From assembly GCA_041394265.1 (NCBI GenBank), contig JAWKIO010000005.1, forward strand, positions 4,464,001 through 4,528,000: DNA of 64,000 bases. Reading direction: 5' to 3'. The position numbers were made by a program, and so were the translations under genes. Origin of the DNA: Acidimicrobiales bacterium. Lineage in GTDB: Bacteria > Actinomycetota > Acidimicrobiia > Acidimicrobiales > SZUA-35. The notes under the pieces are model-generated. The model saw only the letters and a program-made list of their open reading frames with translations. It had not been told where the DNA came from and did no database searches. This document shows positions 8,966-17,322 of the stretch, piece by piece. Each line of letters begins with the position of its first letter. Within the stretch, counting starts at the first letter, position 1.

Positions 8966-9744
<779 letters not shown>

Positions 9745-9777
9745 GACCCAAGCCGTCGGCGGAGCCGCTGCCGTCGA

Positions 9778-10407
9778 TCAATCCGAGCCGGTCACCAGGC
9801 GTCGAGCCGCCTTCGTGACGGCACCCATACCACCGGCGAGGAAGTGATCGGCCATCGGGATCGTCTCGATACTGGCGTTCGTCCAGCCCTCGGTCGCCGC
9901 CGTGGCGGCCTCCGGCGGGTTGAACTGGTCGTGCTCGGGAACGGCCAGGAGCGTCGGTCGCTCGTCACGACCGGCGATCATGTCGCTCGCCGCGATGATC
10001 TTGAGCGGTGGGGCGACGGCGAACCAGCCGGACAATCGGGGATGAGCAACGCCCAGCGACATGTCGGCGCCGAATGACCAGCCCATGCTCCAGATGTCGA
10101 GTTCGGGGAACGCCTCGGCAAGGTGAGCGATGGCGGCGACCACGTCGAGCTGCTCGCCCCGTCCGTAGTCGTGACGTCCGTCGGATCCGTCGACGCCTCG
10201 AAAGTTGAAGCGGAGGCAGGCGACCCCATGAGCGGAGAGATCGGCAAACAGGGCGTCGATGACGGTGGCGAACATGTTGCCGCCGTGCAAGGGGTGAGGG
10301 TGGCACAGCAGGGCCGCAGCGGTCGGGTGCTCGGGCGAGGCCAGTTCGGCTCGCAATGACAAGCCGTCGGAGGTGTGGAGGGCGAGTCGTTGCACCGGGA
10401 CCGTCAT
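9778..10407 (-). CDS. Alpha/beta hydrolase
   Basis: This 209-residue serine-hydrolase-like protein starts MTVPVQRLALHTSDGLSL. It has the YfrhM/dienelactone-hydrolase-like segment LLCHPHPLHGGNM for the oxyanion region. FNFRGVDGSDG follows, with a nucleophile elbow-like GWSFGAD, a late Asp in PEHDQFNPP, and the His in MADHFLAGG. The fold is clear; the substrate is unknown. The chosen ATG is placed 6 nt after a TACGCT box and keeps it divergent from the GroES-like gene. The longer upstream frame lacks hydrolase similarity. Confidence 0.8.
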   Translation of the reverse strand: MTVPVQRLALHTSDGLSLRAELASPEHPTAAALLCHPHPLHGGNMFATVIDALFADLSAHGVACLRFNFRGVDGSDGRHDYGRGEQLDVVAAIAHLAEAFPELDIWSMGWSFGADMSLGVAHPRLSGWFAVAPPLKIIAASDMIAGRDERPTLLAVPEHDQFNPPEAATAATEGWTNASIETIPMADHFLAGGMGAVTKAARRLVTGSD

Positions 10408-10413
10408 CACGCC

Positions 10414-10419
10414 AGCGTA
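10414..10419 (-). promoter_or_regulatory. -10 box TACGCT, leaderless promoter of the alpha/beta hydrolase
   Basis: On the minus strand TACGCT is followed by 6 nt and then the ATG at 10407. It lies about 40 bp from the divergent -10 box of the GroES-like gene. Confidence 0.45.
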
Positions 10420-10456
10420 GGCCGGAATTCCGCTGGGGGCGGGCGGCGTTCGGCGG

Positions 10457-10462
10457 TAGCGT
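10457..10462 (+). promoter_or_regulatory. -10 box TAGCGT, leaderless promoter of the GroES-like gene
   Basis: TAGCGT is followed by 7 nt and the GTG at 10470, favouring that GTG over upstream in-frame starts. Confidence 0.45.
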
Positions 10463-10469
10463 GCTTGGC

Positions 10470-10931
10470 GTGACGACCACGAACGACCTCGTCGAACCCG
10501 ACGATGCCACCGCATCGGACTCCTCATCCGGCACGGTGGCGAGCGCTGCATCAGACGGTGCGTCGAATCCGACGGCGAGCAACGCGACGGTCGTCGACGA
10601 CACTCGCGCCGGGGCCGCCCGGCTGCCGATCAAGATGCTGAACGACCGCATCCTCGTGAAGCTCGAGGGCGCCGACGGCGAGCGTCGGTCCTCGGGTGGC
10701 ATCCTGATCCCGGCAACGGCCCAGGTTGGCAAGCGCCTCACCTGGGCGGTGGTGATGGCCACCGGACCGAGCGTGCGTTCGATGCAGCTCGACGATCGGG
10801 TGTTGTTCAACCCCGAAGATCGCTACGAGGTCGAGGTCGGAGGCCGCGACTACATCATCCTGCGTGAACGAGACGTTCATGCCGTCGCCGCCGAGCGACT
10901 CGACGACTCCCACACCGGGCTCTACCTCTGA
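10470..10931 (+). CDS. GroES-like (Cpn10 fold) protein with a disordered N-terminus
   Basis: This 153-residue protein has about 50 residues of low-complexity Ser/Ala/Thr/Asp sequence, then a Cpn10 domain. LPIKMLNDRILVKLEGADGERRSSGGILIPATAQ matches the GroES opening strand and the mobile-loop position, and DYIILRERDVHAV matches the GroES closing strand. The usual mobile-loop hydrophobic triplet is replaced by GGILIPAT-type sequence, so GroEL binding is uncertain. No groL lies next to it. It is 4 nt upstream of hisI and probably cotranscribed. It could be a second co-chaperonin or a repurposed fold. Confidence 0.75.
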   Translation: MTTTNDLVEPDDATASDSSSGTVASAASDGASNPTASNATVVDDTRAGAARLPIKMLNDRILVKLEGADGERRSSGGILIPATAQVGKRLTWAVVMATGPSVRSMQLDDRVLFNPEDRYEVEVGGRDYIILRERDVHAVAAERLDDSHTGLYL

Positions 10932-10935
10932 TCTC

Positions 10936-11304
10936 ATGACGACGCCCGAGGACTACGCCACCCCGATCATCCCGTCCGAACTTGCGCTCGACTCGATCGT
11001 GTACGACGACCGCGGGCTCGTCCCGGCGATCGTCCAAGACGTCGAAACCCGCGAGGTGCTGATGATGGCGTGGATGACCGCCGAAACGCTCCGGATGACC
11101 CTCGATCAGGGGCGATCGGTGTTCTGGAGCCGGTCCCGCAACGAAGTCTGGCGCAAGGGTGACACCTCCGGTGAGCACCAGTTCGTGCATTCCGTGCACT
11201 ACGACTGCGATGGCGACGTGCTGCTGCTGCAGGTCGAACAGGCCGGTGGCGGAGCCTGCCACACCGGTGCCTACAGCTGTTTCTTCCGATCGATCACCGA
11301 CTGA
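10936..11304 (+). CDS. hisI: Phosphoribosyl-AMP cyclohydrolase
   Basis: This 122-residue enzyme opens the purine ring of PR-AMP, an early histidine step. Diagnostic sequences are EVLMMAWMTAETL, FWSRSRNEVWRKGDTSG, the metal-binding DCDGDVLLLQVEQ and the Cys-rich end GGACHTGAYSCFF. No HisE domain is attached, so PR-ATP pyrophosphatase is encoded elsewhere. The ATG at 10936 gives the family length. It sits 4 nt after the GroES-like gene and 12 nt before trpE. Confidence 0.95.
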   Translation: MTTPEDYATPIIPSELALDSIVYDDRGLVPAIVQDVETREVLMMAWMTAETLRMTLDQGRSVFWSRSRNEVWRKGDTSGEHQFVHSVHYDCDGDVLLLQVEQAGGGACHTGAYSCFFRSITD

Positions 11305-11316
11305 GAGTCTCGACGC

Positions 11317-12825
11317 ATGACCACGACCCTCGATGACTTCCGAACGATGGCGCGCAGCTATCGGGCGATCCCGGTCACCCGTGAACTGTTGGCCGATCTC
11401 ATCACTCCGGTCGCTGCGTTCCTCCGCCTGGCCGACGATCTCGAGCGGGGGTTCCTGCTCGAATCGGTCGAGAACGGCGAGCGCTGGAGCCGGTTCAGCT
11501 TCGTCGGCCGTCACCCGCATGCCACGCTGACGGCTCGGGGCAACACCGTGACCGTGGCCGGCGACCTGCCCGGCATCGACGTGCCGACCGATCGGGGCAT
11601 CCTCGCCGCGGTCGAAGTGCTCCTGGCCGAACTCACGTGCCCGGCGATCGACGACCTCCCGCCACTCGTCGCCGGTCTGGTCGGATACTTCGGCTACGAC
11701 GTCGTGCGCGAAGTCGAGCACCTCCCGAACGTCCCACCTGATGCGGTCGACTATCCCGACTCGGTGTTGGAAGTGATCGGTGAGTTGGCGGTGTTCGATC
11801 ACTGGCGCCAACGCGTCACCCTGGTCGCCGTGGCGCTCCTCCCTGCTGACGCCGACGAAGCGACGATCGAAGCGGCGTACCACGATGCCGTACGACGACT
11901 GGATCAGTTGGCTGACGACGGTGCCCGCGGGCTCGAGGAGCCACTGCTCGAGCCGCCGAGCGGGAGTGACGATCTTCCCGAGGTCGAGTCGTCGATGGGA
12001 CACGGCGCCTATCAGGACGCCGTCGAGGTGGCGAAGGAGTACATCCGCGCCGGCGACATCTTCCAGGTCGTGCTGTCGCAGCGCTTCGATTTCGACCTCG
12101 CAGCAGACCCGGTCGACGTCTACCGAGTCCTGCGCCAGATCAACCCAAGCCCGTACATGTTCATGCTCCGATCGCCCGAGGTCACGCTCGTCGGCTGTTC
12201 ACCTGAGCCGCTCGTCCAGGTCCGCGACCGTCGGGTCATCTCCCGCCCGATTGCGGGCACCCGTCGACGCGGGCGCAACGAGGCCGACGATCGGCGCATG
12301 GCGGGCGAACTGGCCGAGGACCCCAAGGAACGGGCCGAGCACGTGATGCTGGTCGATCTGGCCCGGAACGACCTCGGGCGGGTCGTTGAGTTCGGCTCGC
12401 TCGAGGTGGTCGAAATGATGACGCTCGAGAAGTTCTCCCACGTCATGCACCTCACGTCGCAGGTCGAGGGCGACCTGCGACCCGACAAGACCATCATCGA
12501 CGTGCTCCGAGCCACCGTGCCTGCCGGCACCGTCTCGGGTGCGCCGAAGGTGCGAGCCATGGAGATCATCGACGAACTGGAGCCGGCCAAGCGTGGCCCG
12601 TACGCCGGCATGGTCGGCTACCTGAGTTTCAACGGCAATCTCGATTCGGCCATCACGATTCGCACCATGTTCTGCGGACCTGAACGCACCTCGGTCCAAG
12701 CTGGTGCCGGTGTGGTCGCCGACTCCGACCCGGCGCTCGAAGACCTCGAGTGCGCCAACAAGGCCAAGGCGCTCCTCGCTGCCGTCCGCCCCGCACAGCG
12801 GATGTCGGCGAAGCGGAGCCGCTGA
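11317..12825 (+). CDS. trpE: Anthranilate synthase component I
   Basis: This 502-residue chorismate-binding enzyme makes anthranilate with a TrpG glutaminase, which is not encoded here. LLESVENGERWSRFSFVG near the N-terminus belongs to the tryptophan feedback site (LLES-type motif). NPSPYMFMLR, the GCSPEPLVQV segment, RPIAGTRRRG, DLARNDLGRV and the closing GAGVVADSDPALE are the chorismate-binding core. It is closely spaced after hisI, linking his and trp genes, while trpC-F-B-A follow 4.5 kb later. Its stop codon lies in the first unit of a 32-bp tandem repeat. Confidence 0.96.
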   Translation: MTTTLDDFRTMARSYRAIPVTRELLADLITPVAAFLRLADDLERGFLLESVENGERWSRFSFVGRHPHATLTARGNTVTVAGDLPGIDVPTDRGILAAVEVLLAELTCPAIDDLPPLVAGLVGYFGYDVVREVEHLPNVPPDAVDYPDSVLEVIGELAVFDHWRQRVTLVAVALLPADADEATIEAAYHDAVRRLDQLADDGARGLEEPLLEPPSGSDDLPEVESSMGHGAYQDAVEVAKEYIRAGDIFQVVLSQRFDFDLAADPVDVYRVLRQINPSPYMFMLRSPEVTLVGCSPEPLVQVRDRRVISRPIAGTRRRGRNEADDRRMAGELAEDPKERAEHVMLVDLARNDLGRVVEFGSLEVVEMMTLEKFSHVMHLTSQVEGDLRPDKTIIDVLRATVPAGTVSGAPKVRAMEIIDELEPAKRGPYAGMVGYLSFNGNLDSAITIRTMFCGPERTSVQAGAGVVADSDPALEDLECANKAKALLAAVRPAQRMSAKRSR

Positions 12826-12922
12826 CCGGAAGCAGAGCAGCGAAGCGAAGCCGCTGACCGGAAGCAGAGCAGCGAAGCGAAGCCGCTGACCGGAAGCAGA
12901 GCAGCGAGGCGGGGCCGCTGAC
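12818..12922. repeat. 32-bp tandem repeat (3.3 copies) straddling the trpE stop codon
   Basis: GCCGCTGAC recurs at 12818, 12850, 12882 and 12914, an exact 32-bp period. The first copy holds the trpE TGA, and the array ends one base before the convergent GDSL gene's stop. The core AGCG-AAGC-CGCT can form a short hairpin. The copies differ by only a few bases, the last drifting most. Confidence 0.9.
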
Positions 12923-13984
12923 TCATTCCTCCGGTGGGATGGCCCAGGTGTCGACCAGCCACGACCAGACCAGGTCGGCCATCCACGTGCTGCCCTCGTA
13001 GGTGATGTGGACGCCGTCTCGCGGACGCACCGTGACCGGATCGCCGCCGCCAGGCCCGGGTAGACGGGCGGCGTAGTTGCCGTCGGCGTCGCTCAGCAGC
13101 GGTCTGATGTCGAGGAACGTGACCCACGGTCGGAGCTCGGCTTCGCCGGCGTAGATGCCGTTGAGAGTGGGGTTCAGCTCGATCCGGACGCCGTCACGTG
13201 GGGGCGGGAGGCCGATCCAGAGCATGCGTGTGCCGTCGCGTTCCGCAAGGTCCATCAGCGCCGCGATTCGGCGGCGATACTCCACTTGCCACTCCGGTGA
13301 CAGAGTGGCCAGGTGGTTTCCTTCCGTATCGGTCATGGGCTGGTTGTCGTTGCCGCCGATCATGAAGACGATCGCTTCGGGGGCGGACTCTTGGTCGAGG
13401 AGGAGCGTGAGCTGTTGCTGCCAATCGAAGAACGACGGGCGGACGATGCTGCTCGAGATGTGGGCGTCGTAGGTGAGTCGGAGCTGGGCGATGTTGGCAT
13501 GCCCGGCGTTGAGGGCCGTGATGATGTAGGCGGGGAGTGAGTCACCGCCGACGAAGAGTCGCAGCGGATCGGCGCTGCTGATCGGCCGCAGCGGAGCGAG
13601 CAAGGTCGTGGGTGGTTCGGTCGGTGGCGGCGTGGTCGGGACCGGCGTCGTGGGCACGGTCGTGGTCGTCGAGGTGGTGATCGTCGTCAGCTCGGTGCTG
13701 GTCGTCGTCGACAGCTCGGTGCTGGTCGTCGTCGACACGGTGCTGGTTGTCGTCGACACGGTGCTGGTTGTCGTCGACCCCGTCGTCGACCCCTCACCCG
13801 TCGGGTCCCCGGTTGCGGCGATGGCCGGCGTGGAAGGGTCATCCGGCGGCGCGCAGGCGGCAACGGTGGCCGACACGGCGATGCCGAGCAGGGCGATGAT
13901 GGCGCGTCGAGTTCGAGACGATGAACAGCGAAGAGGCAAGGTGACACCCGGGGGCGAGGGGGAGTGCTTCGGGCATGGTGCCAT
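12923..13984 (-). CDS. SGNH/GDSL-like hydrolase, predicted secreted lipoprotein
   Basis: The 353-residue reading from ATG 13984 has a basic stretch, a hydrophobic helix (IIALLGIAVSATVAAC) and a lipobox-like VAAC, so it is probably exported and lipid-anchored. A Ser/Thr-rich linker of repeated STTTST units spaces the head from the membrane. The hydrolase domain shows GGDSLPAY for block I with the nucleophile Ser, MIGGNDNQP for block III and DGVHIT near the C-terminus for the Asp-His pair. Family members deacylate or de-esterify surface glycans or lipids; the substrate is unknown. The start is uncertain: a TTG at 13939 would also precede the signal peptide and would leave more room for the divergent ygfZ promoter. 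Confidence 0.75.
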   Translation of the reverse strand: MAPCPKHSPSPPGVTLPLRCSSSRTRRAIIALLGIAVSATVAACAPPDDPSTPAIAATGDPTGEGSTTGSTTTSTVSTTTSTVSTTTSTELSTTTSTELTTITTSTTTTVPTTPVPTTPPPTEPPTTLLAPLRPISSADPLRLFVGGDSLPAYIITALNAGHANIAQLRLTYDAHISSSIVRPSFFDWQQQLTLLLDQESAPEAIVFMIGGNDNQPMTDTEGNHLATLSPEWQVEYRRRIAALMDLAERDGTRMLWIGLPPPRDGVRIELNPTLNGIYAGEAELRPWVTFLDIRPLLSDADGNYAARLPGPGGGDPVTVRPRDGVHITYEGSTWMADLVWSWLVDTWAIPPEE

Positions 13985-13987
13985 ACT
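13982..13987 (+). promoter_or_regulatory. -10 box CATACT, leaderless promoter of ygfZ
   Basis: CATACT is followed by 7 nt and the ATG at 13995, with no ribosome-binding site. It overlaps the proposed start of the divergent GDSL gene. Confidence 0.35.
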
Positions 13988-13994
13988 TCGAGCC

Positions 13995-14867
13995 ATGCTT
14001 GACCTCACGGCCACCGAGACTGCGCTCCGTTCCGCCGCTGCGGCGTGTCGCTCCGAGCGAGACGTGGTGGTCGTGACCGGCGAGGAGGCCGCGTCGTACC
14101 TCCACGGCCAGGTCAGCCAGAACGTCAGCGGTCTCGCCGTCGGCCACTCAGCCCGCACGCTGGTGTTGTCACCGCAGGGTCGAATCGATGCCTGGGCGCG
14201 GGTCACCCGTGTCGACGATCAGACCTTCTGGCTCGATGTCGACTCCGGTCACGGTCCGCGACTGCTCGAACGTCTCGAGCGATTCAAGCTGCGGACAAAG
14301 GCGACCTTCGAGCTCATGACCATGACCATGATCAGCGTTCGCGGCCCTTCCAGCCCGGCGCCGGAGCCGATCTCGGAGCGCCAGGTCGACGTGCCTGTTC
14401 TCTGGGGCGGCGCCAGCGGGTTCGACCGTTTGGGAGTCGACATCGAGCTGCCGCCCGGCGTCACGGAAGGAGATCCGCTCGCCTTCGAGGCCTTGCGCAT
14501 TCGTGCCGGTCAGCCGGTCATGGGCGCCGAGGTGGGGGAGAAGACGATCCCCGCCGAGCTCGGCATCGTCGAGGCGTCGGTCGACTTCACCAAGGGTTGC
14601 TATGTCGGCCAGGAGCTGGTCGCCCGGGTCGACAGCCGGGGCAACAACACACCACGCCGAGTCTGGGGCATCAGTGCCGATGAACCGATCGCCACCGGGG
14701 CATCGGTCGAGATCGGCGGCGAGGCCGTCGGCGTGGTCACGAGCAGCGCGCCAACCGGCGACGGCCGTTCGGTGGCGTTGGCATCGATCGCCCGATCGGC
14801 CGCTGTGCCGGGCCCGGCCGAAATCGATGGGGTCAGCGTCGAGGTGCTGGAGCTGCCGGCAGGCTGA
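13995..14867 (+). CDS. ygfZ: Folate-binding protein YgfZ/GcvT-like
   Basis: This 290-residue protein belongs to the GcvT-related family whose characterised members help repair or assemble certain Fe-S proteins using tetrahydrofolate. The hallmark KGCYVGQE appears as FTKGCYVGQELVARVDSRG, with the conserved Cys. The N-terminal half has SYLHGQVSQNV and LSPQGRIDAWARV, both typical. ATG 13995 is chosen from the motif-bearing N-terminus (MLDLTATETALR); the longer frame crosses the divergent gene. Its last 35 nt overlap the convergent histidine kinase gene. Confidence 0.9.
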   Translation: MLDLTATETALRSAAAACRSERDVVVVTGEEAASYLHGQVSQNVSGLAVGHSARTLVLSPQGRIDAWARVTRVDDQTFWLDVDSGHGPRLLERLERFKLRTKATFELMTMTMISVRGPSSPAPEPISERQVDVPVLWGGASGFDRLGVDIELPPGVTEGDPLAFEALRIRAGQPVMGAEVGEKTIPAELGIVEASVDFTKGCYVGQELVARVDSRGNNTPRRVWGISADEPIATGASVEIGGEAVGVVTSSAPTGDGRSVALASIARSAAVPGPAEIDGVSVEVLELPAG

Positions 14868-16257
14868 GAGCGATCTCGGTGCCGCCAGTTGCTGCTCGCC
14901 GGGCAATCACCGAGCCGCCCATGCCCTCGACCAGCTCACGGACGATCGCGAGTCCGAGGCCGCTCGAGTTCTCGGCCCGTACCGGTCGAAGTTGGGTCAC
15001 GTACAAGCGCTCGAAGACGTAGGGCAGATCGCTGTCGGGAATGCCCGGTCCGTCGTCGACCACCGACATCTCCACGCCGGGAGCTTCCGGCGTCGCCCCC
15101 GAAACCGTGATGGTGATGGTGGAGGCCGCGAACTTGACGGCGTTGTCGATCAGGTTGTCGACCACTTGTCGCAGTCGATCGGCGTCGGCGACCACCCAGG
15201 CGGCGGTGCTGGCGCCCGGGTCGACGCCGAGGTGCAAGCCGTGCGTGGCGGCCCGAGGCTCGGCGTGTGCCACCTGCTCGGAGGCGAGGCTGACGACGTC
15301 GACCGTTCCCAGATCGAACGAGAATGACTTGGCCTCGAGCTTCGCGAGCGTCAGCAGATCGGCAACGAGTCGGTCGAGTCGTCCGGCGTTCGACCCGATG
15401 ATCTCGCCGGCACGGCGAGGGTCGTCGACCGCTCCGTCGCTCAGCGCCTCGGCCCAGCCCGTGATCGCAGTCAACGGCGTGCGCAGGTCGTGGGTGATCG
15501 ACATGAGGAACTGCTGTTCTGCCGCCCTCGATCGTTCCAGGTCTCCGGCCATCGAGTTCACCGAGCTGGCGAGCTCACCGAGTTCGTCGTCGCCGGGCTC
15601 GTCGATCCGAGTATCGAGCCGGCCGGCGGCAATCGCTGCGGTGGCACGCTCGATGGCATGGATGGGTTCGGTGATGCGCCGGGCCAGCACGGTGGCGGCC
15701 ACGGCGCTGGCGAGCACGACGATGGTGGCCGACGCGAGGAACCAGCGTGTGGCGCGGCTCGACACGGTACCGACCCCGTGGCGAACCCACAGCACAGGCG
15801 TCCCGTCGAGGACACCGGGCCGGATCGGAATGTCGAGGCGGACCATGCCGACCACGTTCCTGGGCTGCTGGACGATGACCACGTCATCGGCGCGTAGCGA
15901 CGCCAGCTCCTCGGGCGTGATCGTGACGGAGGCCGTGCCGTCGACGGGTGCGAGCTGGCGCTGGGGCGGGTTCGGGAGCGCCCGAACGGTGCCATTGTCG
16001 TTGACGATCACCACGGCGAGCTGACCGTCGCCGAACGCAGCCCCGAGCCGGCGGATGGCAGGCTCGAGGGTCGCCAATGTGCGGCCATCGCTGCTGGCTG
16101 CGAGCTCCTGCAGCGCGACCAGCTGATCGTCGACGGCCTGGGTGGCTTCGGCCCTCGCCCCGAGCCGGGCGAATGCGAGAACGCCGGCGCCGACCAAGGT
16201 GATCGCCACGAGGGCAATGCCGACCATCACCAAGACGAGCTCGCGCTGGAGCGACAT
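14833..16257 (-). CDS. Sensor histidine kinase
   Basis: This 474-residue membrane kinase has an N-terminal helix (residues ~7-29), an extracytoplasmic domain of about 150 residues, and a second helix (WFLASATIVVLASAVAATVLA). A HAMP linker (RRITEPIHAIERA) and a HisKA domain with SITHDLRTPLTAI, including the phospho-acceptor His, follow. The ATPase domain has NLIDNAVKFA (N box), DDGPGIP (G1) and SSGLGLAIV (G2). It is downstream of its response regulator and overlaps it by one base, so they form one transcription unit. The signal is unknown. The gene's 3' end overlaps ygfZ by 35 nt. Confidence 0.92.
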   Translation of the reverse strand: MSLQRELVLVMVGIALVAITLVGAGVLAFARLGARAEATQAVDDQLVALQELAASSDGRTLATLEPAIRRLGAAFGDGQLAVVIVNDNGTVRALPNPPQRQLAPVDGTASVTITPEELASLRADDVVIVQQPRNVVGMVRLDIPIRPGVLDGTPVLWVRHGVGTVSSRATRWFLASATIVVLASAVAATVLARRITEPIHAIERATAAIAAGRLDTRIDEPGDDELGELASSVNSMAGDLERSRAAEQQFLMSITHDLRTPLTAITGWAEALSDGAVDDPRRAGEIIGSNAGRLDRLVADLLTLAKLEAKSFSFDLGTVDVVSLASEQVAHAEPRAATHGLHLGVDPGASTAAWVVADADRLRQVVDNLIDNAVKFAASTITITVSGATPEAPGVEMSVVDDGPGIPDSDLPYVFERLYVTQLRPVRAENSSGLGLAIVRELVEGMGGSVIARRAATGGTEIALSLPAAPAPRR

Positions 16258-16925
16258 CAGCCGAGGCGGTACCCGATGCCGCGGATCGTGGCGAGCGGGA
16301 GGTCGTCACCGAGCTTCTTACGGAGCTGGCGGATGTGCACATCGACGGTGCGGACATCGCCGATCCATCCCTCGCCCCATGCGCCTTCCAAGATCTGATC
16401 TCGCGAGAGCACCCGCCCCTGATGCTGGACGAGGTGTTCCAGCAGAGCGAACTCCTGGGTGGCCAACGCCACCGGCCGGCCGGCGACGGTTGCCTCGCGT
16501 CGTCCGAGATCGATGCGGATCGAATCAAAGGACGCATGGCTGGGCTGATCGAGCGCCGCGGCGCCTCGGCGCAGGATCGCCTTGATGCGAGCCATGACCT
16601 CGCGGGGCGAGAACGGCTTGGTGACGTAGTCGTCGGCACCGAGCTCGAGACCGAGGATGCGGTCGATCTCGTCGTCGCGGGCCGTGAGGAACAGCACCGG
16701 GATGTTGCTGGTGGTTCGCAGTTCCCGGCACATGTCGAAACCGTTCATGTTGCCGGGAAGCCCGACATCGAGCAGCACGACGTCGGGGCGATGGGCTCGA
16801 ATCAGCTCAAGGCCGCGTTCGGCGTCACCGGCGACCGCCGCCGCCCAGCCTTCTCGACGACAGTAGGTGGCCAACAGATCGGCGATGTCGGGCTCGTCCT
16901 CGACGATCACCACGGTCAGGTCCAT
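16257..16925 (-). CDS. OmpR/PhoB-family response regulator
   Basis: This 222-residue regulator has a receiver domain (acidic pocket VEDEPD, phospho-acceptor Asp in VVLLDVGLPG, Thr in FLTARDDEI, Lys in VTKPFSPREV). A winged-helix DNA-binding domain (residues ~130-222) follows, with VLSRDQILEGAWG and VDVHIRQLRKKLG. The ATG at 16925 lies 6 nt after a TACGCT box. It is paired with the kinase that follows and divergent from the ABM protein; target genes cannot be told from the sequence. Confidence 0.93.
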   Translation of the reverse strand: MDLTVVIVEDEPDIADLLATYCRREGWAAAVAGDAERGLELIRAHRPDVVLLDVGLPGNMNGFDMCRELRTTSNIPVLFLTARDDEIDRILGLELGADDYVTKPFSPREVMARIKAILRRGAAALDQPSHASFDSIRIDLGRREATVAGRPVALATQEFALLEHLVQHQGRVLSRDQILEGAWGEGWIGDVRTVDVHIRQLRKKLGDDLPLATIRGIGYRLG

Positions 16926-16931
16926 CCTTCG

Positions 16932-16937
16932 AGCGTA
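16932..16937 (-). promoter_or_regulatory. -10 box TACGCT, leaderless promoter of the response regulator
   Basis: On the minus strand TACGCT is followed by 6 nt and the ATG at 16925. It lies within 10 bp of the divergent promoter of the ABM gene. Confidence 0.45.
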
Positions 16938-16945
16938 GGCGGTCT

Positions 16946-16975
16946 TTGTTAGGGACGAATGAAGGCGACTACGTT
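16946..16975 (+). promoter_or_regulatory. Promoter with -35 TTGTTA and -10 TACGTT, leaderless
   Basis: TTGTTA (16946-16951) and TACGTT (16970-16975) are 18 bp apart. The -10 box ends 6 nt before ATG 16982. This is the only leaderless promoter in the window with an acceptable -35 box at standard spacing. Confidence 0.55.
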
Positions 16976-16981
16976 CCCCTC

Positions 16982-17293
16982 ATGTCGAAAATCACGCTCA
17001 TCGCCAAGCTCACTGCCGCCGAAGGCAAGGCCGAAGAACTCGAGGCGGCCTTCGCGAATCTCATCGCTGCCGCCGACGAGGAACCGGGACTCGAGGTCTA
17101 CTCGGTGCACGCCGATCGCTCCGAGCCGGGCGTCTACTACTTCTTCGAGATGTACACCGACGCCGATGCCCTCGCGGTGCACGGCAAAGGCGACGGTATG
17201 AAGGCGGCCATGGGGGCCCTCGGTGGTCTGCTGGGCGCCCGCCCCGAGATCACCAAGCTCGAAGCGGTGGTCGCCAAGGGTCTGACTGTCTGA
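16982..17293 (+). CDS. ABM-domain (antibiotic biosynthesis monooxygenase-like) protein
   Basis: This 103-residue protein has the dimeric ferredoxin-like ABM fold: ITLIAKLTAAEGKAEELEAAF, EEPGLEVYSVHAD, and VYYFFEMYTDADALAVHG are the three typical blocks. Family members include quinol monooxygenases and haem-degrading enzymes, while many have unknown roles; nothing here picks a substrate. It sits between the divergent regulator gene and trpC, 29 nt upstream of trpC. ATG 16982 matches the domain start and the promoter position. Confidence 0.8.
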   Translation: MSKITLIAKLTAAEGKAEELEAAFANLIAAADEEPGLEVYSVHADRSEPGVYYFFEMYTDADALAVHGKGDGMKAAMGALGGLLGARPEITKLEAVVAKGLTV

Positions 17294-17310
17294 GCGTTGG
17301 ATCAGCCTGC

Positions 17311-17316
17311 CACACT
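17311..17316 (+). promoter_or_regulatory. Possible -10 box CACACT upstream of trpC
   Basis: CACACT is followed by 6 nt and the GTG at 17323, the same layout as the stronger leaderless sites, but it matches the consensus only at A2 and T6. Confidence 0.25.
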
Positions 17317-17322
17317 GGGGGC

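Noticed and set aside
13660..13790. Repeats in the Ser/Thr linker of the GDSL gene, considered as a tandem-repeat locus
   Set aside because: They encode the in-frame STTTST linker of an exported protein, a normal feature.
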